Shown one piece after another: positions 1-9,955 of a DNA stretch of 56,075 nt. The stretch covers positions 1-56,075 of the forward strand of contig JASHOJ010000136.1 of the NCBI GenBank assembly GCA_030041155.1, in the 5' to 3' direction. Within the stretch, counting starts at the first letter, position 1; every line of letters starts with the position of its first letter. Under the pieces are notes generated by a model. The model saw nothing but the letters and a program-made list of their open reading frames with translations. It did not search any database and had not been told where the DNA came from. The translations under genes were made by a program, and so were the position numbers. The stretch is from Candidatus Binataceae bacterium (GTDB lineage Bacteria > Desulfobacterota > Binatia > Binatales > Binataceae).

Positions 1-585
1 GGCATCTTCGGGATGGATTTCGACGCCTTCGATAGCTCCGGTCTCCGCCTGCTCGACCGCTCGCTCGATCTCCTGGAACTCTTTCAAGTCCGGCAGGCTA
101 TCGATGTCCTTAAGACCGAAAACCTCAAGGAATTCCGGCGTTGTCGCATACATCATCGGACGACCCGGTGCTTCCTTGCGTCCGGCTATTCTCACCAGCC
201 GTCGTTCGAGCAAAGTCTCCAGCACACCGCCCGAGTCGACGCCGCGAAGCTCCTCGATCTCGGGGCGCGTGATCGGTTGCCGATACGCGATTATCGCCAC
301 CGTCTCCAGCAGCGGACGGCTGAGCCGCGGAGGTTTTGCGGCGAGCAGACGGCGCACGTGATGGGTATGCTCGCGCGGCGTCCTTAGCTGATAGCCGCCG
401 GCAACCTCCTCGATAGCCAGACCGCGGTTATTGGACGTGTACTCCGCGCTAAGCACCGCCAGCGCATTTTGGATATCCGCGCGGGAGATCCCATCCAGCG
501 CGGACTGAAGGCGGCTTATCGAAACCGGTTCGCCGGCGGCGAACAGCAGGCTTTCCAGAATGGATTTTAGTTGTTGCTCTTCCAC
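1..585 (-). CDS. scpB: Segregation and condensation protein B, C-terminus cut by window edge
   Basis: ScpB forms with ScpA and SMC the condensin-like complex that compacts and segregates the chromosome. The 195 codons read here without a stop show the paired winged-helix layout: an opening QLKSILESLLFAAGEPV, a middle EEVAGGYQLRTP, and the family-typical LLETVAIIAYRQPITRPEIE followed by GRPMMYATTPEFLEVFGL. The start is a GTG; an in-frame TGA lies eight codons upstream and an AGGAG-like site lies between them. The gene runs off the left edge, so the acidic C-terminal tail is only partly seen. It is the last visible gene of the cluster with scpA 82 bases upstream. Confidence 0.95.
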   Translation of the reverse strand, partial: MEEQQLKSILESLLFAAGEPVSISRLQSALDGISRADIQNALAVLSAEYTSNNRGLAIEEVAGGYQLRTPREHTHHVRRLLAAKPPRLSRPLLETVAIIAYRQPITRPEIEELRGVDSGGVLETLLERRLVRIAGRKEAPGRPMMYATTPEFLEVFGLKDIDSLPDLKEFQEIERAVEQAETGAIEGVEIHPEDA

Positions 586-667
586 GTCTCTCTTCCCACT
601 CCTGTCATCCACCACCTCTTTCTTCCGCTATCTCTCTCTTCCGCCATCTCGTCTGATTTGCGTGCGT

Positions 668-1468
668 CTATGTTCCGTCAGACGGACCTTGGTCGCCGCG
701 GGATTCGCGTCGCTCAAGTAGGATCGGTCCGAAACGAACCTCCTGCCACACCGCGACTTCTCCACGGCGAATCAATTCGAGCAACGCTACGAAGGTGGCT
801 ACGACCAGCGGGCGGTCGCGAATATCCTCGAACAGCGCCGAGAATTCAATGCGCCGGCCGCCGGCTAGCGCCTCGTGGATGCGCGGGATGCACTGGGCGA
901 CCGGGATGTCGCGCAGGGTGATTCCGCGCGGCGTGGCGTCGGCGATCCGCTTCAGCACCGCGCCGATCGCCTCCACCAGGTCGAAAATCGAAACCGAACA
1001 TCGCGGCGTCTCGCCTTCCATCTCTGGCACGGTTTCACCGGGACTCGCGAATACGTCGCGGCCGAGTATCGCCCGCTCGCCTAGCTTTTCCGCCACTTCG
1101 CGATAGCGCTGATATTCGAGCAGCCGCTCCACCAGATCGCGTTTCAGATCCTCGGCTTCCTCGGTATCCGCCAGTTCCGGATGCGGCAGCATCGAAAACG
1201 ATTTGATGAGCAAAAGCGTCGCCGCCATCACCAGGTACTCGCCCGCGACGTCAAGATTCAGGCGATCCAGCAATTCCAGGTAAGCTAGATACTGCTCAGT
1301 GATCACGCTTGCCGCGACGTCGTGGGCGTCGAGCTCGGCGCGTTTGAGCAGATGCAGGAGCAGGTCGAGCGGACCTTCGTAGATCTGGAGCTTGAAGCGC
1401 GGCGAGCTATCTCCTTCAATCCGGGGCGGCGCCTGATTTGAGGAATCACTCACAGGTTTATCATCCAT
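668..1468 (-). CDS. scpA: Segregation and condensation protein A
   Basis: This is the kleisin subunit that bridges SMC heads and binds an ScpB dimer. The 266-residue protein has the ScpA N-terminal signature FKLQIYEGPLDLLLHLL at about residues 25-41, the segment VAGEYLVMAATLLLIKS, a central LLEYQRYREVAEKL helix, and a C-terminal winged helix ending FVALLELIRRGEVAVWQE. Length is normal for the family. It overlaps the 3' end of the upstream site-2 protease gene by 19 bases and precedes scpB, so the genes are probably cotranscribed and translationally coupled. Confidence 0.96.
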   Translation of the reverse strand: MDDKPVSDSSNQAPPRIEGDSSPRFKLQIYEGPLDLLLHLLKRAELDAHDVAASVITEQYLAYLELLDRLNLDVAGEYLVMAATLLLIKSFSMLPHPELADTEEAEDLKRDLVERLLEYQRYREVAEKLGERAILGRDVFASPGETVPEMEGETPRCSVSIFDLVEAIGAVLKRIADATPRGITLRDIPVAQCIPRIHEALAGGRRIEFSALFEDIRDRPLVVATFVALLELIRRGEVAVWQEVRFGPILLERRESRGDQGPSDGT

Positions 1469-2118
1469 GAGATTGCGTTAACCGCCGCGCTCATTACCGG
1501 ATCGAACAGCATATCGAACCAGTGCATGTATAGCAGTACCAGCAGGATAAGAAAGCCAAAGCGCTCGGTGCGCGCGAATGCCCGCGCCATCGATATTGGC
1601 AGAAGGCCGGTGAGTACGCGCCCGCCGTCAAGCGGCAGCAGCGGGAATAGGTTGAATATCCCAAGCTCGATATTGATGATCACCGAGGTCCGCAGCATCA
1701 GCGCGATCGGCATCACAATAGTTCTGCCGCCAGGCCCGTAGACATGCCCTGCGACCACGCGCAGCAGTAATCCGCTGATGATCGCCAGCACCAGGTTCGT
1801 GACAGGGCCTGCCGCCGCGACTTCCACCATCCCGCGTCGTCCGCCGCGCAGCGCGCGAAAATCAACCGGGACCGGCTTCGCGTAGCCGAGCACCGGCACA
1901 TGCAGCAGATAGAGCGCGAACGGCAGGATGATGGTGCCGAACAGGTCGATGTGCGGAATCGGATTGAGCGTCAGCCGGCCTGCGCGCCTGGCGGTATCGT
2001 CGCCGAGCTGCAGCGCGATCACGCCGTGCATGACCTCATGCGCGATTATCGAAAATATGATCGGCGGCGCGACGATGCAGATCGTCGCGATCGTTCCACT
2101 CAGATCGCCCAGATTCAC
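1450..2118 (-). CDS. Site-2 protease family zinc metalloprotease (M50, YwhC/Rv-type)
   Basis: This is a polytopic intramembrane metalloprotease of 222 residues. The zinc-binding motif HEVMHG is at residues 27-32, inside the first hydrophobic helix. The second conserved motif, NLFPLLPLDGGRVL, supplies the third zinc ligand (Asp). There is no PDZ domain, which matches the small YwhC-like branch often found beside scpA, rather than RseP. Substrates cannot be deduced. The start overlaps the xerD stop by 4 bases, and the end overlaps scpA. Confidence 0.9.
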   Translation of the reverse strand: MNLGDLSGTIATICIVAPPIIFSIIAHEVMHGVIALQLGDDTARRAGRLTLNPIPHIDLFGTIILPFALYLLHVPVLGYAKPVPVDFRALRGGRRGMVEVAAAGPVTNLVLAIISGLLLRVVAGHVYGPGGRTIVMPIALMLRTSVIINIELGIFNLFPLLPLDGGRVLTGLLPISMARAFARTERFGFLILLVLLYMHWFDMLFDPVMSAAVNAISWMINL

Positions 2119-3086
2119 CCGTTTCCTTTACTCTGCGCTGAGGCGCGCCGGGCGCGCGGATGGAAGGTGCGATGCACCTTGCGCAGATGCGTCGCCGCCA
2201 GATGCGTATAAATCTGTGTGGTCGAGATATCGGCGTGTCCGAGCATTTCCTGCACCGCGCGCAAATCCGCCCCGCCTTCCAGCAGATGGGTGGCGAACGA
2301 ATGGCGCAGCGTATGCGGGCTGATCCACGCCGTGCGGTCATCCAGGCGTGTCCATCGGTGCAGCGCCTTGAAAAATCCCTGCCGGGTCATCGCGCGGCCA
2401 AGCCTGGTGATGAATACCGCGCTCGATCGCCGATGCACGACGCGGCGAGTGCGAGCGCCAGGAGCAGGGGAGAGCGACGCCGCATATTCCTGTTCCCGGC
2501 GTTTTAGATATGCGACCAGCGCGCGCGCCGCTGCGCCGCCAAGCGGCACCATCCGCTCCTTCGATCCCTTTCCGAACGCGATGACCGCGCTTTCGCGCAG
2601 ATTGACTTGAGAGAGCTGCATTGTCACCAATTCCGACACGCGAAGGCCGCACCCGTACGCCAGCTCCAGCATCGCGCGGTCGCGCAATCCCATCAGCGTC
2701 GAGGTGTCGATCGCAGCAAGCAGCATCTCCACGTCGTTGCGAGTGAGGGTTCGCGGCAGCTTGTGATCGCGGGTCCGGAATTTCACCGGCGGCTGCGGCT
2801 CGCGCTCGATAACTTTGCGCTCCAGCATCTCGCGTAAAAGACCGCGCACGCTCGCAAGGCGCCTGCGCTGAGTCGCGCCGGAAAAACGGCCGCCGACATG
2901 CTGAAGATACGCGCCGAGCGCGCGCGCGTCGAAGTCTCTAGGCGCGATGTTCCCCTCTTCGCAGAACTTACGGAACTCCTGCAGGTCGGCGCCGTACGCG
3001 TCCAAGGTATGGCGGCTAAGGCCGCGCTCCGCCGCCTGCCGGTTGAGGTGCGCGTCAATCAGACCGTCCCAAGTGGGTCCGCTCAA
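2115..3086 (-). CDS. xerD: Tyrosine recombinase XerC/XerD type
   Basis: This is a site-specific tyrosine recombinase, expected to resolve chromosome dimers at dif. From the TTG start it is 323 residues: an N-terminal SAM-like core-binding domain (about 1-95) and a catalytic domain with R149 (CGLRVSEL), K173 (FGKGSKERMVP), H258 and R261 (HTLRHSFATHLL), H284 (LGHADIS) and nucleophile Y293. A much longer in-frame reading up to 3488 exists but lies wholly inside glnD. I chose the TTG because its TTGA overlaps the glnD stop and gives a normal Xer length. Whether it is XerC or XerD cannot be settled here. Context with scpAB suggests a chromosome-segregation cluster. Confidence 0.9.
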   Translation of the reverse strand: MSGPTWDGLIDAHLNRQAAERGLSRHTLDAYGADLQEFRKFCEEGNIAPRDFDARALGAYLQHVGGRFSGATQRRRLASVRGLLREMLERKVIEREPQPPVKFRTRDHKLPRTLTRNDVEMLLAAIDTSTLMGLRDRAMLELAYGCGLRVSELVTMQLSQVNLRESAVIAFGKGSKERMVPLGGAAARALVAYLKRREQEYAASLSPAPGARTRRVVHRRSSAVFITRLGRAMTRQGFFKALHRWTRLDDRTAWISPHTLRHSFATHLLEGGADLRAVQEMLGHADISTTQIYTHLAATHLRKVHRTFHPRARRASAQSKGNG

Positions 3087-5821
3087 GCCGGTACCGCCTC
3101 CGCGGGAGCGGCGCCGAGCTGCATTTCGAGCAGGTCCTTCAGCTCGCGCATCCGCGCCAGGTCGATGATTTTCTCGCCATGGTCGTCGGTAAGATAGAAA
3201 ACATCCAGCGCCTGGTCGGCGTTGGTGGAGATGCGCGCCAGATGAATTTGAATTCCCAGCATGTACAGCGTGTGGGTGATCGTGAACAACAGCCCGACCC
3301 GGTCCTGGGTGAAAACATCCAGCACCGTGAATTGTTCTGAAGTGCGGTTGTCGAGCGTGACCTCGGTTACGACCCGGCGGGTGAATTTCCGGCCCGCGGT
3401 CCTGACATGATGGGCTGAGGCGACCACTTCGGCAATTTCGCGCTGGCCGGTGATCGCGCTCTCGAGATCGCGGCCGACCCGGTTCCACCTGTCTTCTTCC
3501 ATCGCCATCGCGCCGCCCGCATTCAGATGCGAAACGCGAAACACGTCAAGCGCGATTCCGTTTGCGCGAGTCGTGATTCGCGCCGACAGGATGTTGAGGT
3601 TATTCGCGGTAAGCGCACCCGCGATCATAGAGAAGAGCCCCGGCCGATCGCGCGTTACCGCGATAAACTCGCTGTACTCAAGATCGGGGAAATGGCGATG
3701 CCGCACCACCAGGGGGCGATCACCGAGCGCGCGCATTAGATCGAAGTGCAGCGCGATATCGGGTTCCGGCACAGTGAAAAAATACCGGTCCGGCATCTCG
3801 TCCAGAAACGCCTCGATCTCCGCCGCCGGCGCGCCCGACGGCGCAAGCTGCTCGCGCACGGTATTCTTCATCGTCAGCAGCCGGCGCGCGGGGTCAACCG
3901 CCTCGCGATCGGTCTGCTCCATCAGCCTGAGCGCGCGCAGGTAAAGCTCCGACAGCAACATGTCGCGCCAGTTGTTGTAGACCTTGGGCGCAACCGCCCG
4001 CATATCGGCATAAGTCAGCAGATAAAGCGCCTTCAGCCGATCGATCGAGCCGACTTGCCGCGCGAACTCGTCCACCGTCCGCTCGTCGTCGATATCGCCC
4101 TTCTGCGCAACCTGCGACATCATCAGATGGTTTCGCACCAGGAACACCACCAGATCGATTTCCTCCGGATCGAGGCCGAGCCGCGCTGAGACTTCGGCGG
4201 TGAGGTTCGCGCCGCGTTCATGATGATCATGGCCGTGGCCCTTGCCGATGTCGTGCAGAAGCAGGGCGAGGAAAACCAGCGGCAGGCAGTCGAGGTCGCG
4301 CGCGACCTCGGTGAGCAGCGGAGTCGCATCCTTGAACTCTCCCGCGCGCAGGCGCTCGAGTTCGCGCACCGCGACCAGCGAATGACGATCGACGGTGTAG
4401 ATGTGGTAGAGGTCGTGCAATACGCGCGCGTACAGATTGCCAAACTCCGGGATGATCGCTCCGAGCACGCCCGCGCGATGCATTGCTTCCAGCGTATCGG
4501 CGACGCGGCCGCGATGCGCCAGTATGCGCATCAGCGCCTGTCCGGTTTTCGGATCGCGCCGCATCGCCTCGTCGATAAGCGAAAGATTGTCGCGCACCAG
4601 TTGATAGGAGCTGCCGGACAGCTCTACGTCATGCGCCTGGCAGTCGGCATAAATACCGATCAGATTTAGCGGGTCTTCCTTGAACAGATCGGGATCCGCG
4701 AGCGCGAGCACCTTGTGCTGCACTAGCACTCCCGGACGGATCTGGCGCACCGGAGTTCGGCGCAGAAATCCACGCGTCGCCGGACCCTCCACCACGCGCG
4801 CGATCAGGCCCTCCGCGAATTGATAGATCGTGGTCGCATGCTGATAGTACGCGCGCATTAGCGCGGCGCCCGCGGTCTCTCCGGCAAGCGGCGCAAGCCC
4901 CAGCATCGGCTCGATCCGTTCCTGCATCTCGAATGTCAACTGATCGAAGTGGCGTCCGGTGGCGAAGTGCAAAGAATTGCGCACTCGAAACAGAAAATCG
5001 CGCGCTTCGAGCACGCTCGCCAGCTCGTCGCCCGTGATAACCGCCTTCTGCACCAGTTCCTCGAGCGAATGAACCTTGTACTTGACCTTGGCCAGCCACA
5101 GCGCCGTGTGCAGATCGCGCAGGCCGCCTTCGCCTTCCTTGATCTGCGGCTGCAAAAGGTAGATCGAGTCGCCATATTTTGCATGGCGCTCGCGGCTCTC
5201 CTCGAGCTTGGCTTTGAAAAACTTCTGCTGATTGCGATTCAGGACGTCAGCCATCAGGATCTTGTCGAAGTCGGCATAGAGTTTCTCGTCGCCGCAAAGG
5301 TAGCGCGCGTCCAGGATGGCGGTCTTCTCTTTCAGGTCTTCGCTGGCCAGGCGCGCGCACTCGCGCGCGGTCCGAATTCCATGGCCGACGGTCAGGCCCG
5401 CGTCCCACAGCGCGTGTAGAATGATCTCGGTCACGATCTCCGCATACGGCCCGCGCTTGTAGTCGTGCAGAAAGAGCAGATCGACGTCGGATTGCGGATT
5501 CAACTCAAGGCGTCCATAGCCGCCGCGCGCGACGATCGCGATACGCTGATTGAGCTTCGGAAAACGGCGCCCGTGCTCGGCGTCGGCATGACGGAACAGC
5601 GCGCGCATGAGATCGTCCATCGCCGCGGTGAACATCCGCACTATTTCGCCGCCGCTTGCGCCCGCCAGATGAATCTTCGCCAGTTCCTCGCGCACCGACT
5701 CCAGATAGGCGCGCGCGACCGCACCCGCAGCCCGAGTCGATTGGATCTGCCTGAACAGATTGTCTTCGCCGCGCGGTATCGCCGAGTTCGATTCGGCAGC
5801 CGGACGAACGTCAGCGCTCAC
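3083..5821 (-). CDS. glnD: Bifunctional uridylyltransferase/uridylyl-removing enzyme GlnD
   Basis: GlnD senses glutamine and adds or removes UMP on PII proteins, controlling nitrogen assimilation. The 912-residue protein has all expected parts: a nucleotidyltransferase domain with GGYGRLELNPQSDVDLLF (residues 100-116; catalytic Asp pair D112/D114), a central HD hydrolase domain with LLLHDIGKGHGHDHHERGA, and two C-terminal ACT domains, beginning near EFIAVTRDRPGLFSMIAG and FTVLDVFTQDRVGLLFTI. The start is a GTG whose GTGA overlaps the amiC stop. No PII or ammonium transporter gene is nearby, so regulation partners lie elsewhere. Confidence 0.97.
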   Translation of the reverse strand: MSADVRPAAESNSAIPRGEDNLFRQIQSTRAAGAVARAYLESVREELAKIHLAGASGGEIVRMFTAAMDDLMRALFRHADAEHGRRFPKLNQRIAIVARGGYGRLELNPQSDVDLLFLHDYKRGPYAEIVTEIILHALWDAGLTVGHGIRTARECARLASEDLKEKTAILDARYLCGDEKLYADFDKILMADVLNRNQQKFFKAKLEESRERHAKYGDSIYLLQPQIKEGEGGLRDLHTALWLAKVKYKVHSLEELVQKAVITGDELASVLEARDFLFRVRNSLHFATGRHFDQLTFEMQERIEPMLGLAPLAGETAGAALMRAYYQHATTIYQFAEGLIARVVEGPATRGFLRRTPVRQIRPGVLVQHKVLALADPDLFKEDPLNLIGIYADCQAHDVELSGSSYQLVRDNLSLIDEAMRRDPKTGQALMRILAHRGRVADTLEAMHRAGVLGAIIPEFGNLYARVLHDLYHIYTVDRHSLVAVRELERLRAGEFKDATPLLTEVARDLDCLPLVFLALLLHDIGKGHGHDHHERGANLTAEVSARLGLDPEEIDLVVFLVRNHLMMSQVAQKGDIDDERTVDEFARQVGSIDRLKALYLLTYADMRAVAPKVYNNWRDMLLSELYLRALRLMEQTDREAVDPARRLLTMKNTVREQLAPSGAPAAEIEAFLDEMPDRYFFTVPEPDIALHFDLMRALGDRPLVVRHRHFPDLEYSEFIAVTRDRPGLFSMIAGALTANNLNILSARITTRANGIALDVFRVSHLNAGGAMAMEEDRWNRVGRDLESAITGQREIAEVVASAHHVRTAGRKFTRRVVTEVTLDNRTSEQFTVLDVFTQDRVGLLFTITHTLYMLGIQIHLARISTNADQALDVFYLTDDHGEKIIDLARMRELKDLLEMQLGAAPAEAVPA

Positions 5822-7188
5822 AGATTGCCCACGGCCACGTCGGCTTTGAAGTAATGAACGATCGCGTCAGCGATTCCCTGCGCGAGCACCTGCTGATAGC
5901 CCGAAGACGCAAGCCGGCGAGCCTCGCCGCTGTTGGACAGGAATCCGCACTCGACCAGCACGGACGGCATATTGGCGCCGACCAGCACGTAGAATGGGCC
6001 CATCTTTGCGCCAAGCGCATTCACTCCCGCTCCGAACTCCGAATTCAAATCCGCAACCGTCTGCACGTCGATCATCCGCGCCAGCGACGCCGCGCTGTTG
6101 GCCTTATACTGCTGCTTCAGGTCGGTCAGGATGTAGTTTAAGTTGGCTCCGCCGGACGCGCCATAGGACGCCGGCGCGCCGATATTCTCCATCCGCGCAA
6201 GCCGAATCGTCGCATGATCGGTCGTGTTGTTTAGATAGTATACCTCAATTCCGGTTGTCTCCGGATTTGGGCTTGAGTTCAGGTGGATGGACACGAAGAG
6301 GTCGGCGTCCGCGCGATTTGCAAGCCGCGTGCGATCCGAAAGCGGCACGAAAACGTCCGTCGTCCGGGTCATCGCGGTGCGAATTCCGCGTGCTCTGAGC
6401 GCTGCATCCAGCCTGAGCGCTATCTGAAGCGCCAGATCTTTCTCCTCGATCCCGCTCGCAGAGCTGGTGCCCGGATCATAACCCCCGTGGCCCGGGTCGA
6501 TCATCACCAGCGGCGCGCCTGCGGACCGGCCGCGTTCGATTGCGGATGAAGCCTGCGCCGGGGCAAGCGCGGCCGTACTTTGCGCCGCCGATTCAGCGCC
6601 ACTTGCTCTGCCCGCCAGAGCGGCGGCGGGCGCTTGCGCGCCGCTAGGAAGGCGCGGCTGCTTTCGGCGAGTCGCCACGCGCTCGCGACCGAGCGCCAGC
6701 AGCGGCGCCGCGAGATTCTCCATCGAACCCGAGGGCGCGACTCGCAGGACAATTGTGCTGCGGAGCCGCGCGATCGCGAAATCGACCTTGCCCTCAACTT
6801 CGACGACGATACGGACGCCGCCCTGGCCGTCGTCGAGCACTCGCACCGCTCCTATCGGTGCGGCTTCTTCGCCATACAGCGGACGGGGCAGCACCCGCGA
6901 TCGCGTGTTCGGCAGATCGATCCACAGTTGCTGATTGTGGGCGGTCAGGTTCCACGCCGGCGCCGGGCCGCTAAAGCCGAAGTGTAGTTCCGATACTGCC
7001 CCGCTGGTTTCAATGGACGCGGCGCTCAGGCTCGCGCGTCCGAGTGACGCACGCGCGGGAGATGGAACAAGGATCGCCACAGCGGCAATCAAGAGAACGC
7101 TTGTCGCGCCGGTATAGAAAGAGACGAGCGCTGCTAAAAAAAGGGTCGAACTCCGCGCTGGCCCTCCCTTCTCCGATCCCGCTCTCAT
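5818..7188 (-). CDS. amiC: N-acetylmuramoyl-L-alanine amidase (AMIN + Amidase_3)
   Basis: This is a periplasmic zinc amidase that cuts the amide bond between N-acetylmuramate and the stem peptide during cell separation. It has an N-terminal hydrophobic export segment ending near PSPARA, an AMIN domain (AWNLTAHNQQLWIDLP to VRIVVEVEGKVDFAI), an Ala/Gln-rich linker, and an Amidase_3 domain with zinc ligands in MIDPGHGGYDPG and VSIHLNSS and catalytic Glu in VLVECGFLSN. I take the ATG at 7188. A GTG at 7236 would add 16 residues and cannot be excluded. The gene symbol is by architecture. It overlaps glnD by 4 bases. Confidence 0.9.
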   Translation of the reverse strand: MRAGSEKGGPARSSTLFLAALVSFYTGATSVLLIAAVAILVPSPARASLGRASLSAASIETSGAVSELHFGFSGPAPAWNLTAHNQQLWIDLPNTRSRVLPRPLYGEEAAPIGAVRVLDDGQGGVRIVVEVEGKVDFAIARLRSTIVLRVAPSGSMENLAAPLLALGRERVATRRKQPRLPSGAQAPAAALAGRASGAESAAQSTAALAPAQASSAIERGRSAGAPLVMIDPGHGGYDPGTSSASGIEEKDLALQIALRLDAALRARGIRTAMTRTTDVFVPLSDRTRLANRADADLFVSIHLNSSPNPETTGIEVYYLNNTTDHATIRLARMENIGAPASYGASGGANLNYILTDLKQQYKANSAASLARMIDVQTVADLNSEFGAGVNALGAKMGPFYVLVGANMPSVLVECGFLSNSGEARRLASSGYQQVLAQGIADAIVHYFKADVAVGNL

Positions 7189-7260
7189 CGCGGTCACTAC
7201 CACTTCCACCACCACCTGCGCGGGGCCTCGGTGCACCCGCCCGCGATCAAGATGGACGCG

Positions 7261-9918
7261 CTAATCCTTGCCAAGTCGCGCCTTCAGCATCGCGAGCGCG
7301 TTCAGCGCCTCCATCGGCGTCATTCGGTCGATATCGATCGCGCCAAGCTCGGCCAGGATTCGCGTTTCCTTGGGCGAGAACAGGGTGAGCTGCGCCGACG
7401 GCGTCGTGGACTTGCGGCTATGCGCGATCCTGACGCCGCCAGTCTCGTCGATCTCGGCTTGTTCAAGGTTAGCGAGAATTTCCCGCGCCCGCGCGATAAT
7501 CGGCGCGGGCAATCCGGCGAGCCGCGCAACCTCAATTCCATAGCTGCGCGATGCCGGCTCCTCCACTACCCGGCGCAGAAACATCACCTCGCCGCCCCAT
7601 TCGCGCACCGCCATGCTCAAATTCTTCACGCGCGGACGATCACGCGCAAGATCGGTAAGCTCGTGAAAATGGGTCGCGAACAGCACCTTCGCCTGGGTCC
7701 GATCATGAAGGTACTCGGCCACCGCCCACGCGATCGCAAGCCCGTCAAAGGTGCTGGTGCCGCGCCCGACCTCATCGAGCAACAGGAGGCTCCGCGCGGA
7801 CAGTCCCGCAATAAGCCGCGCAGTCTCGCTCATCTCGACCATAAAGGTGGATTCGCCGCGACGAAGCTCGTCGCGCGCGCCGATTCGCGTCATCACCGCA
7901 TCGACGATCCCGATCGACCCGCTGGTCGCCGGCACGAAGCTGCCGATATGCGCCATAATCGTGATTAGCGCGACCTGGCGCAGGTAGGTCGATTTGCCCG
8001 CCATGTTCGGTCCGGTGATAAGCAGCAACTGGCGCGCATCGGGATCGGCGTCGAGGTCGTTGGGCACGAACTCGCCCGCGCGCATCGCCGCCTCGAGCAC
8101 CGGATGCCGTCCGTCGCGAATTGTGATTCGGCGCGAGGTGTTGATTTCAGGTCTGACATAGCCGCGGCGCCGCGCCGCTTTGGCAAGCGAGGCCAGCGCG
8201 TCGAACTCAGCCGCCGCGCGCGCGGTCTTCAGGATCGCGGCGCAATGGCTTTGCAAATCGCGCAGCAGCTTCGCGAACAATCTGAGCTCAAGTTCGCGGA
8301 GCCCGCTTTCCGCCGACAGAATCCTGCGTTCCAGCTCCTTGAGCGCCGCAGTGGTAAAGCGTTCGGCGCCGACCAGAGTTTGCTTGCGTTCGTAATCCGC
8401 CGGCGCGCGTTCGAGATGCGCCTTCGTGATCTCGATGTAATAGCCGAACACGCTATTGTAGCGAACCTTGAGCGACGAAATTCCAGTCCGCTCGCGCTCC
8501 GAGGCCTCCAGCTTTGCGATTACACCGCGAGCGCCCGACGACAGCGCCCTGAGTTCGTCCACCTCGGAGTTGAATCCAGGCCGGATAACGTTGCCGTCGC
8601 GCGGGTTTACCGGCGGCTCGTCGCCGATGGTTTCATCGATAAGCCGCGCGAGCTCGGGTTGCGGCTCGATCCGCGCGGCGAGTGAGCCTAAAAGCGCGCT
8701 CTTGCGCTCCGCAAGCCAGGCTCGCAGCTCCGATGCGCCCGCGAGAGCCTGCGCAAGGCGAAGCGTGTCGCGCGGCGACGCGCGCATCGCGCCGATTCTG
8801 CCGCCCAGCCGCTCCAAGTCGCCGATCCGCTTGAGCGCGTCGGCGGCTGTGCCGCCAAGATCGGTTTCAAACAACTCCTCAACCGCGTCGTGGCGCGCGC
8901 CTATATCGCGCGGCGAGAGGAGGGGATAAACGATCCAATTCGACAGCGTGCGAGCGCCAGACGCGGTGATGGTCTCGTCCAGCACCGACAGCAGCGATCC
9001 TCGGCGCTGCCCGTCGCTTGCGGTTATCAACTCCAGATGGCGCCTGGTGGTCTCGTCCACCAGCATGTACTCGGCGGCGCGATAGATTGCTGGCACGCCA
9101 AGATGAGCCAGATCGCTGCCGAAGTTTCGTTCGGCGTAGAGCGCCGCTGCTCCAGCCGCGAGCGCGATAGATTCGCCGAGCGCCGCCACCGCCGGGGCGC
9201 CGAAGCGCGCCGCGAGCGCCGCGCGCGCCTCCTCCGGCGGGAAGCGCGCGGGGTCGAGCGCCGCGGACGGAATCGAAATATCTTCAAGCAATGCTTTAAG
9301 TTTCGGATCTCCCGGGAAGTCTCCCTCGGGACTTTCTGGCACGAATACGATCTCGCGCGGTGCGAGCCTGAGCAGCTCTTCAGCCAGCGCGTGTCGGCCG
9401 GAAACCCGGGTCGCGATAAATTCCCCGGTCGAGACGTCCAGCGCCGCGAGCGCAAAGCCGCGTGGTTCGGCGTCGTCCATGCCCGCCGCCCCCAGCGCCT
9501 CCGTGCGGTTCTCCACCGCCGTGCTTGCGATAGCGGCGAGATAGTTTTTCTCGCCAGCGATCAGCACCGTTTCCTCGCCAACCGTGCCTGGCGTGATCAC
9601 GCGCACGATCGATCGCGGCATCAGGCCCTTCTGCCGCGCGATTCCGTCGCTCGATGCCTGCTCGCAGATCGCCACCTTGTGGCCGGCCTTCAGCAGCCTC
9701 GCGATATACGGTTCAGCGGCGTGGTAAGGAACGCCGCACAGCGGGACGCCGTCCTTGGACCGCGAGGTGAGCTGGATGTCGAGCACGCGCGCGCCAAGCT
9801 CCGCGTCCTCGAAAAACATCTCGTAGAAATCGCCGAGGCGGAAGAACAGGATCGCGTCGGGAACGCGCTGCTTGACGCTCAGGTACTGCGCGATAAGCGG
9901 TGTCTGCTTGACGGTCAC
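7261..9918 (-). CDS. mutS: DNA mismatch repair protein MutS
   Basis: MutS recognises mismatched or slipped bases and starts repair with MutL. The 885-residue protein begins with the mismatch-wedge motif GDFYEMF (Phe-x-Glu) near residue 30. It carries the lever/clamp region and then an ABC-type ATPase with Walker A GPNMAGKSTYLRQ, a signature GESTFMVEM, Walker B LLLLDEVGRGTSTFDG and FATHFHEL. Full length and intact. It starts 37 bases after the MFS transporter stop on the same strand and ends 72 bases before the amiC start, so it could share a transcript with either neighbour. Confidence 0.98.
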   Translation of the reverse strand: MTVKQTPLIAQYLSVKQRVPDAILFFRLGDFYEMFFEDAELGARVLDIQLTSRSKDGVPLCGVPYHAAEPYIARLLKAGHKVAICEQASSDGIARQKGLMPRSIVRVITPGTVGEETVLIAGEKNYLAAIASTAVENRTEALGAAGMDDAEPRGFALAALDVSTGEFIATRVSGRHALAEELLRLAPREIVFVPESPEGDFPGDPKLKALLEDISIPSAALDPARFPPEEARAALAARFGAPAVAALGESIALAAGAAALYAERNFGSDLAHLGVPAIYRAAEYMLVDETTRRHLELITASDGQRRGSLLSVLDETITASGARTLSNWIVYPLLSPRDIGARHDAVEELFETDLGGTAADALKRIGDLERLGGRIGAMRASPRDTLRLAQALAGASELRAWLAERKSALLGSLAARIEPQPELARLIDETIGDEPPVNPRDGNVIRPGFNSEVDELRALSSGARGVIAKLEASERERTGISSLKVRYNSVFGYYIEITKAHLERAPADYERKQTLVGAERFTTAALKELERRILSAESGLRELELRLFAKLLRDLQSHCAAILKTARAAAEFDALASLAKAARRRGYVRPEINTSRRITIRDGRHPVLEAAMRAGEFVPNDLDADPDARQLLLITGPNMAGKSTYLRQVALITIMAHIGSFVPATSGSIGIVDAVMTRIGARDELRRGESTFMVEMSETARLIAGLSARSLLLLDEVGRGTSTFDGLAIAWAVAEYLHDRTQAKVLFATHFHELTDLARDRPRVKNLSMAVREWGGEVMFLRRVVEEPASRSYGIEVARLAGLPAPIIARAREILANLEQAEIDETGGVRIAHSRKSTTPSAQLTLFSPKETRILAELGAIDIDRMTPMEALNALAMLKARLGKD

Positions 9919-9955
9919 GAGACCTCGAAATTCGCCGCTTCGCCGATTGCGCGCG

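Noticed and set aside
3087..3488. N-terminal extension of xerD
   Set aside because: Lies fully inside glnD; the TTG overlapping the glnD stop gives normal Xer length.
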